From Straminergon stramineum (lineage: Eukaryota > Streptophyta > Bryopsida > Hypnales > Calliergonaceae), in contig OY987267.1 of NCBI GenBank assembly GCA_963920665.1, positions 5,270,001-5,334,000 on the forward strand: a DNA stretch of 64,000 nucleotides. The letters are read 5' to 3'. Both the position numbers and the translations under genes were made by a program. Position 1 is the stretch's first letter, and every line of letters begins with the position of its first letter. Below, piece after piece: positions 36,155 to 48,982 of this stretch. The notes beneath the pieces were generated by a model, which was given only the letters and a program-made list of their open reading frames with translations, searched no databases and was not told the DNA's origin.

Positions 36155-37568
36155 CTACATTATTGTAATCAAATCCATCCCAAAAGACATGTAAATATAC
36201 ATTTCTATACAATGCCCGCATTTACAATGCGACACCACATGAATATTCGTCATAGAGTTAGAATTCACCATCTTGATGGAATCTTGTAATTTGATCATCT
36301 CTTCCTTCCAGAGATCTTGAGTTTCTTGACTCTTTGCGACCTCAACAAGTTGAGCTCTATGGTCAACAATTTGAATTTTCGTTTCGGGATTGATGTTTAA
36401 GTTTACATGTCTTCTATGTTGTAGTTACTTCTCAAAGTTTATGTAATATAAGAGGGCTCTTGCAGCAACATCAGTATTTGGATATAGCAAAACTAACCAA
36501 TCATCTAGTGATAAATCACCTTGAATCAACATCTCACAAACCAAGTTTTGCATGTTGTTAAATTGATCCGCCAACTCCCAAATTTCTTCAAATTGCTCTC
36601 TAGTCAACTCATGGCCCTTATGCAAATTCATCATGCTTAGACAGACATCACAATGCAATTCATAAGATCGAAAGAGTGAAAATGGAGATGGAGATTCATG
36701 TTGTTGTTGTTGCCAAATAAACCAAGAAAATTCATTTGCCTTCTCTTTCTCTTGGTGCAACTTGTCATTAGACGCGGCTAATACTCAAACATCATTCTCC
36801 AAAGTCTTAATGTGCTCCAACATAGTTCCAATAGACTTGGATGATTAAGCTTCAACACAATAGTTAAGTCAAATTAGAACGGCTCAATGTTCCTCTTGTA
36901 GCTTCAAAAACTCCACTTGCAATTCTTCCTTCTCCTCAGGGTATACAACAACAAACCTTTGAATCAACTAAGGTCATATTCATTACATTGAGACTTTTCA
37001 CAGATTTTGAGACAAAATGTTAGTTATTAGAAAATTCATTTAAAAAATTAGGAATTGAAACCAAAAATAAATAATGCGCAAATAGTGATCCTATAATGAA
37101 ATTCTAAAAGTTGGTGTTATTACCTATTTATAAAAAAATACCAGTAAAGAGATAAAACGGTTTATCCTTGCATCGAGGATAAAATTGAGATTGCGAAAGG
37201 TCTCAATATAACGAATATGGCCTTTAACTTTGTATTGTCCTAATATTCTTTATAATTATATGTAAGGTCACATATTCTTGTTTCTTGATAGCAAGCTCAT
37301 TGTTAATATCTATGCACAACTTGATCAATTCATCACGTTCAACTTCTATTTGATGGACATGGCTCTTGAAATTGACTTCATACTCCTTTAACGCCAAAAT
37401 CTCTAGTTGGTCTATTCAATTTTTCTCTAACAACTCCTTGTGTTGGTGAAGGAGAGTATGGTAACAGTCTTTGGTATTAGATACTTCATCCAATTTACCA
37501 CTCATAGTTGACATAGATGATACTGACCAATCCTTGTTTAAATTCGCTTTCAAATTTGAGTTGATCAT
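36155..37568 (-). pseudogene. Decayed coiled-coil protein gene
   Basis: Two separated stretches on the minus strand. The upstream one (from ATG at 37568 to about 37265) reads MINSNLKANLNKDWSVSS, then a heptad-like run ending DELIKLCIDINNELAIKKQE, with one in-frame stop. After a possible intron (acceptor near 36970), one frame can be followed from about 36966 to a TAG at 36157-36155: EEKEELQVEFLKLQEEH, HIKTLENDV, REQFEEIWELADQFNN, WLVLLYPNTDVAARALLYY, then NINPETKIQIVDHRAQLVE, WKEEMIKLQDSIKMV and HCKCGHCIEM. The frame is held but broken by five stops (about 36890, 36875, 36848, 36790 and 36425). A single frame held over 270 codons with charged heptads argues for a once-functional gene. Family unknown; an element-borne gene is possible. 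Confidence 0.6.
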
Positions 37569-39686
37569 TTACCATACCAATATAGTAGCTTAGTAAAATA
37601 TATAAAATTCAATAGAAAAACTATTCCAATTGAATTCATTTAAAATCAAGAAATATAAAATATATAAACTTTAAAAACATCGAAATTCATTAGATGATTA
37701 AGTTGAACATTTACAATGTTATAAATAAATAAATTGAAATTGAACAAAAATTTGCAATTTATAATTGTAATTTTAGAAATTCTTCAAGGATTTAGAAAAT
37801 TCACATATTTCAAGTTTTAAATAATGCAAATTTGAATGAAGCTTTGATAATAAAAACATTGGAGCTTTGGTATTCAAACAATGTACACTAGAGCTTCTAT
37901 CCATGTAAAACATTTAGAAATCAATTATTTTCAAGGACTTTCAAGTTTAAATTGTGCCACTAAAAATAGAAAAATTTCAATATTCAATTATAAAAAGGCT
38001 TGAGAAATTTGCCACTACTCTTCAACACAACTTAACCCTTGTATATAGACTTCTAATTAGTTGAATTCTTTATGTTATATTAACTCATTTTTTATACTTT
38101 TGCAATAAAATTATGAAAATGACAAAAAATTTAAGAAAATCTTAGAGGTTTTTTACATTGATAGACAATACAAAATCTTAAGGAATAAAAATACAAGTCT
38201 TATGAAATAAAAATATATGATAGAAACTCAACAATTTGAAAGGCTAAATTCAGCCCATACATGATGATTGCCCACCTCCCACCTCCCAACCACTATTATG
38301 ACCTCAATTACAAAATGTTTTCTAGAATCAATAATTCCTTCTAAATTGCTTCTTAGAAGATAAAATTTTGGAAAGAGTCAAAATTTTCATTTCCACCACC
38401 AACATTGAATCATTATTCACAAGATTGTGCTTGAATTTAAGAACTTGACATAGATTGTTTGAAGGAATATATGAGAGGAAATGCCACAAGTTTTTTTTGC
38501 AATGGCCCTATCTTTTGTCTTAATAAGAAAATTCAAGATTGCAATCAATATTTGAAGAGTGCATATTACATTGATTGACTAAGACCTTATCAAATTAATA
38601 ATATTTATGTCTTATACATGTGTTCATAGTGAGCTTCCTCCGAATCAATTTAAGGATTATAGAAAATTTTATTCTTTATAATGTATTTGGTTGATTGGAA
38701 GATTTTTTACATTTTGGGAATCTCTAAGTATTTGGAAATACATTATATTTAGGGTTCTACTAAACTTCTATGTTTTATTTCGATCAATTTTATTTTGTTC
38801 TTTGAAAATCTAAAAGTTCATAGTACATCCAATATCAAATACTAGGTACAAAATTGGCTAGTGTTAATTGCACCAATATTCAAAGAATTTTAGTAAGCAT
38901 TCTATTCATACATGAATTCCATGAAACATTGCAAAAATAAAATAAAATTACATGCCAAAAGACTTCAAATATTAATGTATACAAAAATTAGATACTACAA
39001 CGTTGATTTTGTGTTCTTTTGATATTGACATAATGACTTCATAGGACCTATTTGTCACTTTCATAATTGAATATCTATTAAAATTGTTCAATCTATAATA
39101 AAACTAAAACTAAAGAATGGATAGAAACTTTATGATAATATAATTGAGGATTATGCTCATATCACTTAAAAGATTGCAAAAATACATACTAGGGCTCCAT
39201 GCTACAAGTGATGCCTTTTGAAATTTTGAAATTTTAAAGCCCTATTTTCGACTTGGAAGAACCATTGGCACCAAAATATCGACCCTCATCCAGAAGCGGG
39301 AACCCTAAAAGAGTGGTAGTTGAAATAAGTCACCTTCATGTGGAAAATGAGCATGCATTAGAACTCAAACAAAGCATGAAGTAAAAGTTGTAGTAGTCAC
39401 AAAAATGAGTTGATGGAGAAACCAACTTCTATTGAAAGTGATCATCCTTTAAGGTTAAAGTTTGCTTTCTTAACAAAACTTTGTGTCATCTACAATAGCT
39501 TCTTCACAATTTTAAATAATGCATTCGAAAGGCAATTATTGCAAAAGTCATAAAGATTCCTTCAATGTCCATCTCAACATTGGAATTTTAGAAAATCTTT
39601 TTTTTAAATTCACTAATTTTTCTATTTTATTTGATTAATTGATATTTATTCAAATAACTTTGATTCATACTATTTTGATCAATTTC
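37569..39686. other. AT-rich intergenic DNA, nothing recognised
   Basis: No gene, RNA or delimited repeat seen. Confidence 0.5.
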
Positions 39687-41408
39687 ATAACCCCTAAGTG
39701 ACCCACACTTCAAAGACATGTGAAGTTTTGGATCACTATGGTTCCTATAATCTCAATTTTTGGCATGATCTTTGAATCTTTTTTTGAGACAAGAAAATAG
39801 ATTAGCTTTTCGAGAATATAATTTTCATTTAAATGAATATTTGGAGGCAAAAAAATTTTAAACTTGCAAATGAAAACAAGTTTAAAAGTTTTATGCTCAA
39901 AGTAGTTGAACTTGGGCAACAAAACTCAATATATTGAAATTTTTTCTTTCTTTCTAATAGATTTCATTTTGGCCTATATGTGGAAAGATTGATTCATTTC
40001 ATCTGTATTAGTATTGTGATAGTTATAGAGCATCTTGTTTTATGAGCAATTACATTAGCTTTTGAGACAAACACTATATTGGATCCATTTTTTAACTAAG
40101 TTTCCCAATTCGTAGAAGAAAAAAAAATCTTAGGGATTATATGGATTGTTATCCCCTAAAGTCCATCAAAACCCAATCAAAACTACCATTTCCATTGCAA
40201 AGAGGAAAAAACTTTTAAACTTGTTTTCATTTGCATATCTAACCATGGGATCTTGAACTATACAATTGTGAAGATATGTGAAAGAAATTTCAAAAGCTTT
40301 GATCGTGAAGATTGCAAGATATCTTCAAAGTAAAGAAAACAAATTCTTACGCATCTTACTTGACTAAATTTTTTGGCTTTGAAATTTCTTAACTTAAAAT
40401 TTTTGCACAATTGATTTTGAATTTCTAATTTTCTACATTGAAGAATTGAATTTAGAGTCTAGAGAAAATAGAAAAAAAACTACTTTATTTTCAGTCATTA
40501 AAAAAATATGAACTAGAAATAGATGGAGATTAAAGGAAAAATTAAATCACTAATAGCTCTGAGATGGAATTAAAACACACTAATCCCAAAGAAGATAATG
40601 TTTTAGCAAGAGAGCATATATAAACTTGTAATTTTTTTTTAAATTGTGAAAATTGAATTCATATTGCAAACGAATCCTGTAAGTTATTTTTTCAAAAAGA
40701 TGCTTTTATTGCCCTATAAACAAGATTGTCCGTAACTTTCTCAAAAGAAATTCAAATGGGACGAATTAAAGCTTTCCATGTGGATAAAAATATAATCTCT
40801 TGGAATTCAAACCAATTTTCAAAATGTTTTATTTAAAGTTTTTGTAAGGATTTTTTTCTACCCACCAAACTAAAATTTGTACTTATTGTGCCATAACTTT
40901 TGATCATGGGCATTCATTGAAATAAATATTATATTTCCAAAGAGCCTATTTGTTTTTCTATCTTCACAAAAAGTTTCAAAAAGTTACAAAAAGTATTGAG
41001 ACTGTAAGAGCCTACCCACAATCTAGTTTTTCTTTCGATTTTTCTAAAGAATAGAAATCAAGTTTTCTCTTGAAACTTTTTTCCTAATTTCTTCACTCAA
41101 TTCTCCAACATAAATTTTTTTCAACTCAAAATTTTGATTTTAGAAATTTTCAGTTAAAAGGATGCGATGTCTCATTATCTAATATAGCAAGGGGCCAAAA
41201 CTTTGTTTTCTATACCTTTATGCAAATATCTTGCAATCCACCTAACCAAAGTTTTTGAAATTTTTTCCATAATTTCATAAAAGTCTAGTGGAAGGTTCTA
41301 CAATTAAATATGCAAAAATTGGATGTTAAATTTTTTCTCTATGCATTAGAAATGGCAATTTTGAGTGCTTTTTGACTAAAAAAATGACCTTGGGAATTAA
41401 GGAATTAA
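39687..41408 (+). mobile_element. TTAA-type element, copy D, interrupted by an inverted copy
   Basis: Left end ATAA then CCCCTAAGTG at 39691. The right end reads CCTTGGGAATTAAGGAATTAA and stops at 41408. Left-interior words (GGTTCCTATAATCTCAA, TAGATTAGCTTTTCGAG) match copy C, and the right interior (TATCTTGCAATCCACC, GAAATGGCAATTTTGAGTG) matches copies C, E and K. The two halves are separated by copy D' (40149 to about 41030), so this is a nested insertion. Confidence 0.65.
40149..41030 (-). mobile_element. TTAA-type element, copy D', inverted and nested in copy D
   Basis: Starts TTAT then CCCCTAAAGTCC at 40153, which is the reverse complement of a family right end, followed by AAAACTACCATTTCC (complement of the AATGGCAGTTTT word near family right ends). 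Near 40900-41030 it shows the complement of the left-end region (GCCATAACTTTTG, TATCTTCACAAAAAGTTTC, TATTGAGACTGTAAG). The far tip is eroded, so the 41030 limit is approximate. Confidence 0.6.
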
Positions 41409-41760
41409 GAATGTGGTATTCGTTTTTTCAAAATGATTATAGGTTGAATATTTGTAAATAATTTTTACCAAATTTTTTTTGAATATTAGTAACATTGCAT
41501 AGTAATTTTCACACCATGATATTTTCAATTGTCAATTTAAATCTACAATTGAGCATCACTAGTAGAGAGGAGAGCATTGCAACACTAGTGAATAAACTAC
41601 ATGAATTTTCAAAGAGATGATGGTGAAATGTCAAAGTGTTGTGTTGATGTGCTCATGTTATGTTGATGTTGTGTTGAAAACAAGTGTATAATTAACCTTA
41701 CAAAAAGATTCTCACCATTGGGAATAAATGCAATACACAAAACAAATTTATAAGTAAATT
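41409..41760. other. AT-rich intergenic DNA
   Basis: Contains GTGTTGATGTGCTCATGTTATGTTGATGTTGTGTTG-like short repeats around 41640-41680 (a loose GTTGATGT pattern). No gene seen. Confidence 0.4.
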
Positions 41761-42064
41761 CATTAGAGGAGATCTGGCCCAAAAGAAGGCCATTCTAGGC
41801 CTGTTCCCCCATTGTTGTTCCCCGGTAGTGAGGGCACAACTGACAGTAGTCAGACGTCATAAATTTTTGAAATTTTTTTTGTAAAAAAACCCCAAAAGTG
41901 TTGGTCTTGAAATTGAATTAAAAGCCGACAATTTTTTTTCCAAAACAAAAACAAAGTGACATAGCCGCCTCCCGACCACATCAACACGCTACAATTGCGC
42001 AGTTCCTCGAATTCCCTACTGCTGGGAACTTACAGCCCTTTATTTGGCCAGATCTCCTCTAATG
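41761..42064. mobile_element. MITE with 19-bp perfect inverted ends
   Basis: Left end CATTAGAGGAGATCTGGCC and the exact reverse complement at 42046-42064. Inner parts are also partly inverted (GTTCCCCGGTAGTG near 41817 against CCCTACTGCTGGGAAC near 42013). The interior is GC-richer than the surroundings. The TTAGAG/CTCTAA edges fit insertion at TA, as for mariner/Stowaway-type MITEs, with the inverted repeat then starting GAGGAGATC; the superfamily is inference. Confidence 0.75.
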
Positions 42065-44200
42065 TGCACTTTAAATAGACCTTCAATTCTCAAAGATTAG
42101 ATTGATCTTGTTTATTTATATTAAAATAATACAATTGAGGGTGAAGGAACATACAAATTATTTGAAGTAACACTTGTGTGGATTTATTTCTTGGCTTTAG
42201 TTGTTTGGTCTTATGATTCCATGTCCAAGTTGTGTCTAATTTATTCTTTACACCTAGCGAACCCAATATTTGTCAATACAAAACTATATATCACCCAATA
42301 TTGGCTAAATTAGTTCCAACCTAAAGCTCATCACTTGGAACTTTTGAATGTGTAGGAACAAGAGTGTGTTGTAGTAGAGAGAATCTTATAATGTAAGAGT
42401 GTGTATCTTTCTTATTTGTGAAAGTTGTGAGCTTTGTTTTGCAAGATGATAATTTGAATGGTAGTTTTATAGCATTATTTAGAGTCAACATGAAAGGATA
42501 GTTGGTAGTTGCACAATGCAATTCATCAAATCCCATTAGAGACTTGAAGTGCATAAAATGCTTGATTTGCATTTGTTTTGCATCCAAAACTGCACTAGCA
42601 TATCTATGCATTTCTACCACAAGATAATTCATGACTTGTAACAAAAAATTTCAGGACAAATCCACCCTTCAAATTTGCATAAGTGCACATTCAAACAAAC
42701 AAGAAGTGAAAAAATCTGATGTCTTAATCCTTAAAATCTAATCTAAGGTTTTGGACTTCAAATTCAGAAACCCTAAAAGATTATGAATGCAATCAATACA
42801 TTCAATATAATTCTAATTTTTCCTTTTGTAAATTGAAAATTATCTCAATACTTGTCTATGATCTTTCTTTATTTAATAAGTATGATGAACCTCAATAAAG
42901 CACTCTTTGGATGTACACTTTTGAGTTAAAGATTAAAATTGTGAAGTGAGGGGGTTCTAGTCAATCTAGGTATTCCCTCTCTCTAAAGTTGTTCTCTACC
43001 TCAAGTCCAATGGACATTTACTGTGGACATTTTTCAAGTTTACCAAGATTTTGCCTAGTAGTCCATTGTCAAAAGTAGACTTTTGTACCAATGCCCAAAC
43101 ACCCTAGCAAGTAATTTAGACTTTTTAGACTTTTTTTAGATGTTCATACTTTCTTTCATTTTTTGAAAGTTATTTTTGTGATTGGTTCTTGATTAATCCC
43201 TGCAAAACTAAGGAGATCATTTTGGATTTGGAGAGAGTTCAAGCAAGCTCTATTGACTTCATAATTTGCGACTTTTGCATGAAATCTTCATGATGGACTG
43301 ATGGTTGCTAATCATCCTAATCTGCATGTTCAATGTTGTTTTATGTTATTCCAATAAATGTTGCTAAAGCTATTAGTTTTTAAAATTTTGCATCGAAGCA
43401 AAGAGTTAATAATTTTTTTTTCCAAAAAGATAATTTATTTCATTTGATTTTATATTGAAATGTACAGAAGAACATTTAAACCATTCAATTTTAAATAATA
43501 AAGTGAAAGTTATGAGAATTTGATTTTGTAGCCAACGAAGGTAGAAAGAACATATAGAGATGTTTTTTTAAATTCAAGTTTAACAATTTTCAAATGTATA
43601 CAAAACTAAAAAAACATTTGAATTTATAATTCTCAATTTCATAGTTAAGAATTCATTGTCAAAGTTATGAGTGATTTAGTTCTTTCTTTCATCATATACC
43701 ACCTTCTACTTTATAATTTTTTGATTATAAATAAGAAAGATTTTTTCTTAAATTTTTTTATTGGTTCAACTATAAGACACAAAAGAATTGGTGAACTAGA
43801 AACAAAGAGGAAAAAGTAGTTGGGGTTGAAAGGCATGAAAGTCATGTTGAACCTCAAAAGTCACAACAATATAGAAATTCTGTATGCATAGAGGGTTGTT
43901 GTTATTTCAATTCTAAGACTTTGTTGTTCTTTGTTCAACTGCTTGATATTACAAAATCTTGAAGTTGATGAATTTGGGAATTTATTAATATTTAAAAATT
44001 ATATTCATAATTTTCATTTGTTAATTTTTAGATTAAAAAAAATTATAGTTTGTTGATTTGAACATTTCTTAAGTTGATATTTAAACTTGTAGAAATAATA
44101 TCTTTAAGTTTTAAATAAAATTCCAATGTAAGGGATTGATAATTCTTAAATGCCAATGATAGTCACATTTAATTTTTCCAAAGATTAGTTCATATTTGAC
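42065..44200. other. AT-rich intergenic DNA, nothing recognised
   Basis: An open frame of 107 codons on the minus strand (42644-42321) has no recognisable domain and no conserved context; I do not call it a gene. Confidence 0.45.
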
Positions 44201-44473
44201 TTGGCTACTAAAGGAGGGTTGCTATTATGTGAGCATAGGAATGTGAGCCCATGAGCCTACAACACTACACACCTATGTTATAGGTGTATATACCATAGAA
44301 AATGTTTGTGATTATAGGATATACATGTTATAAATACCCATATTATAGGTGTTTATGATGTATACACCTTCTATAGTGTGGGGTATCTATATCATAGGTA
44401 CCTATAATGTAGGCTCAATGCTTACAAGCTCACATTATTGGGCTCACATACTAGCACTATTGGCTACTAAAGG
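44201..44473. mobile_element. Short hairpin element between 14-bp direct repeats
   Basis: TTGGCTACTAAAGG occurs at 44201-44214 and again at 44460-44473. Between them, 245 bp have inverted ends (TGCTATTATGTGAGC on the left, complement of GCTCACATACTAGCA on the right), a second inverted word (GAGCCTACA / TGTAGGCTC) and a centre rich in TATAGGTGT/ACACCTATA. The layout is that of a MITE or hairpin element with a long target duplication. Confidence 0.65.
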
Positions 44474-47400
44474 TGATGAATTTACATGTCTTGCATAGAT
44501 ATACGATTTAATTTAGTTGCTATAATAGGGTTCCATTGTTTTTTCATTGACAAACATGATCACATTATGAAGTACATTTATGAGAAAAAAATATTCAAAA
44601 TTTTAAATCTTAAAATTTTAGAATAACAAAATCTTAAAATTTGTAAAATTATAATTGGAAAAGTTGAAGATTGTACATTTGAATCTCTAAAGTTTTTATT
44701 TGAAATGAATAAATTTGAAAGTTTGAATACTAATTAACCAATTGATTTACTCTAATAAAATTTTGATTGTACAATATTCTTTAATTTGATTAAGTTTTGA
44801 ATTGATTGAAATAGAATAATCTCAAGTTTACTATTGTACTAAATACTTATTGTTTACCATTCTAATTAAAATATAAATAGCTTATGAGATAATGGATTTA
44901 CATGACTAGTTTTTCACTTTCCAATATATAGTCTAAAAAGCACAAGCAATAGAAAAATATGTGTTTTCTTCTATAAAAAGATAAAAGACAAAACTTCACC
45001 TTTAAGAAGGGCTAAAGATCCTAATTTTTGAACTTGCAATAGGTAGGAATTTTCATTCTAAAATTTTGGGAGGATGTATTTGAACAAGTTCACAAATGGA
45101 TCCTAGGGTTGGATTTGTTAAGAAAATAAAAATAGATGAAGAGTTTAGCCTTGGTTTGAGGTCAATTATTTTGAAGTGGTTATAAGTCTATAACACTACA
45201 ATTCTTGAGGGGTTAAAATAGGATATGAGTTTGAGACTTAGATGTTTAATAAGAATTCTTTAATTTGATGAGCTAGAAATGTATGAGACAAGCATCTAGA
45301 TTAGAACAAAATGTATTTGTTTATGAAATTTAATCAAATTTGATATAACACTCATAAAGTATGTATGTTGATTTTGATTCTCAATTCCCACAAATTCGTA
45401 ATTTTTTTAATGAAGCAAATGTGTAGATATTCAAGCAATTGATGATAAATCAATGAAGGACAATTGTCTATTGAGCAAGAAATTGAATGTTTATGTAGAT
45501 TCTAACAAAGTCGATTTTGAATGGTTATTTTTAAATTTATGACACAATCAATGTGTGTACGCTAACCACCTTTGCAAGAAGAAAAAAATTAGCTTGGAGG
45601 TCCAAGTTAAAAGTATTGTTGCCCAAAAAATTTAGGTAGTTCCAACAATTTGGACATTTTTTGCTAAACCTTTCATCTACTTTTGTATTTTTGCAAATGC
45701 GTAAGTAAATGATATGGTACACATTTATCAAAAAATGAAAATTTTAGTTCTAAAAATATATTCCACAAGGAATCAAATCTTTGTCAACCATATTAGGCAA
45801 TTTTGGAGAAAAAATGTATTCTTGTAACTCCAAATGCTACAAGCTTGCAATATGAAAAGTCAAATATTTTAATTATTTTCCACACATTCTAAATGTTTGC
45901 CTCTATATTTTCATTATTCAAATTTCAAAAACACGAAGTCTCTAATATACAAAAAAATCATCAAAAAGTGGCTAGCATAATGCTAGTTGTGATCTCCTTG
46001 GCATTGCAAAGTGATTTAGAGTAAGTTTGATCCTTGCATTTGCTTATGAACTTTCGTATGAATGTACTTAATAAGTTGTAGTACTCAATGGTAAAGAGGC
46101 ACAATTGTGAATAGAGCAAAAATCTCACTCTGAGAGGGCTCAAAGTCTAATGTGCCCATTGGGCAGTGATGAAAAATAATAATTTGATGCCTTTAAAAGT
46201 AATAATCTTACAATCTAACTGCACTATCAAATGGGCTCAGAAAAATTCCACACATTGCCATTATGATCTGCCTCACTTTTTGTAAGGTTAGAGTTGAAAA
46301 AAACCAAAAATTCAAATTCAATTGATGCACCAAAAATTGACAATTTTTTACAAACTCTATTGAAAAACACCCTCCATTTTTTACAAGTTAACCTATTATA
46401 GACTAGGATAATCTAGGTTTTCAAAATTATAAAGATTTAATATACAACTTCAAAGAATAATTTAATGATGACTTTCAAACAAAAATTGTAAAAGATTAAC
46501 CTTATATTATGTCCCTATGTTTTGATCAATATTAATCAATATTGAAACCAAAAATTGAAAATTCCTTCTAAACTTGATTGTATATTGAATATTTTAATAT
46601 TCAAATACATAAATCATTTAAGTTCAAAAAGTGAAACTTTCTTTTGCATATTTATTGAAGTCTTTAATGGTCAAAAAAATTTAATTTTTTGGTGAAACAT
46701 ACTAATATCCCTTGAACTATAAGATGTTTGCAAATAAATTTATAAGAATCTATATCATAAAAATATAATATAAATAATAGAAGAATCTACAAACTTTTCA
46801 ATAATGAAAAAAAATATATTTGTGTGTTTACAACACAAGGCATATTTACGTTCTCAATCTCTTGTTTAAAATTTGAACATCTAGGCTTTCTCCCTCAAGG
46901 CCTAACAACTTTTTGATGATGGAGGTTTTCAATGAGTTGTCCTACTTTGATATATTTTGCACATGGATGTGCTAAATTTTTTAAATTTTAATTGTAGAAA
47001 AATAGATTACATAGTCTAGTATGCATGGAATTAATTGTAGAAAGTACAAATTGTTGGATTTTTAGATTAGAACAATTTTCAACAATCAACTTCGTAGGCA
47101 AAAAAACAACTTTGGGGAAGAAAAATTATAAGAAAATGAATAATTATTTTTTACACACACACACACAAAAAAAAAAGAAAAATGCAATGGAATCAAAAGT
47201 AAAAGTCATATTTTTTAATGTAGAGGATAAAATATGAAAAGTGAAAATTTCTCTAAATTTATGCACATTTTCAAGCAAAAGGAGTAGAAAGTCAAAACTG
47301 ACCAAATTATATACTACAAAATTGAAAAAAATTGAAAAATTTATATATGCATCAAGTTTTGAAATTTAACAATTGATATTATTAGCATATTTCTTGGAAC

Positions 47401-47932
47401 ATCTTCAAAAAAATTGGAATAATTTTAATAAATTTGTGCTCTTAATCACATCATATTGAACCTTATATTTTTAGAATTGCTAAAACTAAAAATTTGAATT
47501 TTTTTTCTCCATATATAGTTTGTTTGTATAGAGGCTAGATTAAAAATGTCCACAAAAATATTTTTTTCCATCCCTACTATTCCTCTTATTGTAAAAGAAT
47601 TATGTTTGTTCCCTTTATCTATTAGACTTCATTTCCTAAATAAAATTTTTAATACTTCTCACATTGAAGTTTTGAAATTCAAAAAGTGTGACAATTATGT
47701 CAACTTTTTTTTCACCCTACCAAGAATTCACCATTGGAAACTTCACAAAGACTCATTGTGTTTACTTAGTCTTTGAGGGATTAAGGGGGGTAAGGGGGTC
47801 ATGGGTAAGGGGTTAAAGTAAAAGTTGCACATATGTTGGATAAATATAAGAAACATCTGCACTATTCCCTAATAATTAGGAGAGTAATGATCCAATGTAG
47901 TTGGTATGTATAGTGATAGAAGATATGACTAT
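44474..47932. other. AT-rich intergenic DNA, nothing recognised
   Basis: No gene. A run of AGGGGTTAAAATAGG near 45210 and AAGGGGTTAAAG near 47812 look like isolated right tips of the TTAA family but I could not pair them with left ends. Confidence 0.45.
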
Positions 47933-48982
47933 TTAACCCCTAAAGGACCAAACATTGTTTTTTGGCAACATAGCGATTTTGGGCAGTTCACTACGAATGG
48001 AATTTTTATTTTTTTGGTTTGAAATTTTCACACAACATGTTCCTGTGGAGTAGCTTTAAGGCCCAACAATTTTCATAACTTTTGAATACATGGTTAAAAA
48101 GTTATTGTATGATATGTTGTTTTCATTGCTCGGCGGGCAACCCAGGAAGTAAAAAAAAACTTCTTTAAAAATCACTTTTTTTTAAAATAAAAATTTGAAA
48201 TTTATTTTCTACATTTTTATATATTTGGAAAGCTTTGAATCATTCCATTTTGATTTATGAAAGAAAAGTTATGAAGGCTTTTGGTTGTGGGTAGTTTGTG
48301 GGTAGTAATGGAATCTCTACTCTAAAATAAACTTTGAAGACCTTTTTTTAATTCAATTTTCAATATCTTTGGAAAAAAAATAAAAGCACGAGGTGTAGAT
48401 TGTTTATTACAACATTATAACCATTGGGATTGGCATTTTTCAATTCCATAAAGAAATGATTAACAATTTAGTATTTTGAATCATTCTTTACTTCATTCTA
48501 CTTACTAATTTTTTCCTATATGTTGTACAATTCCAAATGATCTAAAATTTTCAAGCATGTAGCCAACATGACTTGATGAATGAATCCAAAGAGTTACAAC
48601 CATTTCTCTAGGGCTTGGCCCTCGGCTTTCCACCGTTTGTTCTTAGTTCTCTTCTTGGAATAAACTCCGGGTTTAAAAAAAAAAAAAGAGTTACAACCAT
48701 TTGGGACATTTTTTCATAATGATATGGCCTTGTGAAGTGCATCTACCCGGATTTTTGCAAGGCCAAAAAAGGCTTTTTGTCACTTCAAATGCTAATATCT
48801 TGCAATCCACACGATGGAAATTTTTGAATTTTTTTCCAAATCTTCCCAAACCAACGTACTACAAGATCCTATGGTTACATTCATCCAAAAAATTATTTTT
48901 TCTAAAATTTGGTACTTGTACTAGAAATGGCAATTTTGGAGTGTTTTTAGTGAAAACATAGTCAAATACATTTAGGGGTTCA
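47933..48982 (+). mobile_element. TTAA-type element, copy E, carrying a retroposed insert
   Basis: TTAA at 47933-47936 then CCCCTAAAGGACCAAAC; right end CAAATACATTTAGGGG then TTCA (48979-48982; one base off TTAA). The interior is about 1 kb and matches copies F and G along its length (GCTCGGCGGGCAA, ATGGTTAAAAAGTTATTG, TGTGGGTAG). An 81-bp poly(A)-tailed sequence at 48606-48686 is inserted in it and is missing from F and G. Confidence 0.8.
48587..48702 (+). mobile_element. Retroposed poly(A)-tailed fragment with 16-bp target duplication
   Basis: AGAGTTACAACCATTT at 48590-48605 is repeated at 48687-48702. The 81 bp between are unlike the surrounding DNA and contain an AATAAA signal (48659-48664) about 10 bp before a run of 13 A. 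Sister element F has the uninterrupted site (near 53600). This is the signature of LINE-type reverse transcription of a polyadenylated RNA. Confidence 0.8.

Noticed and set aside
42321..42644. 107-codon minus-strand frame
   Set aside because: No recognisable motif, no splice or promoter context; could be chance.
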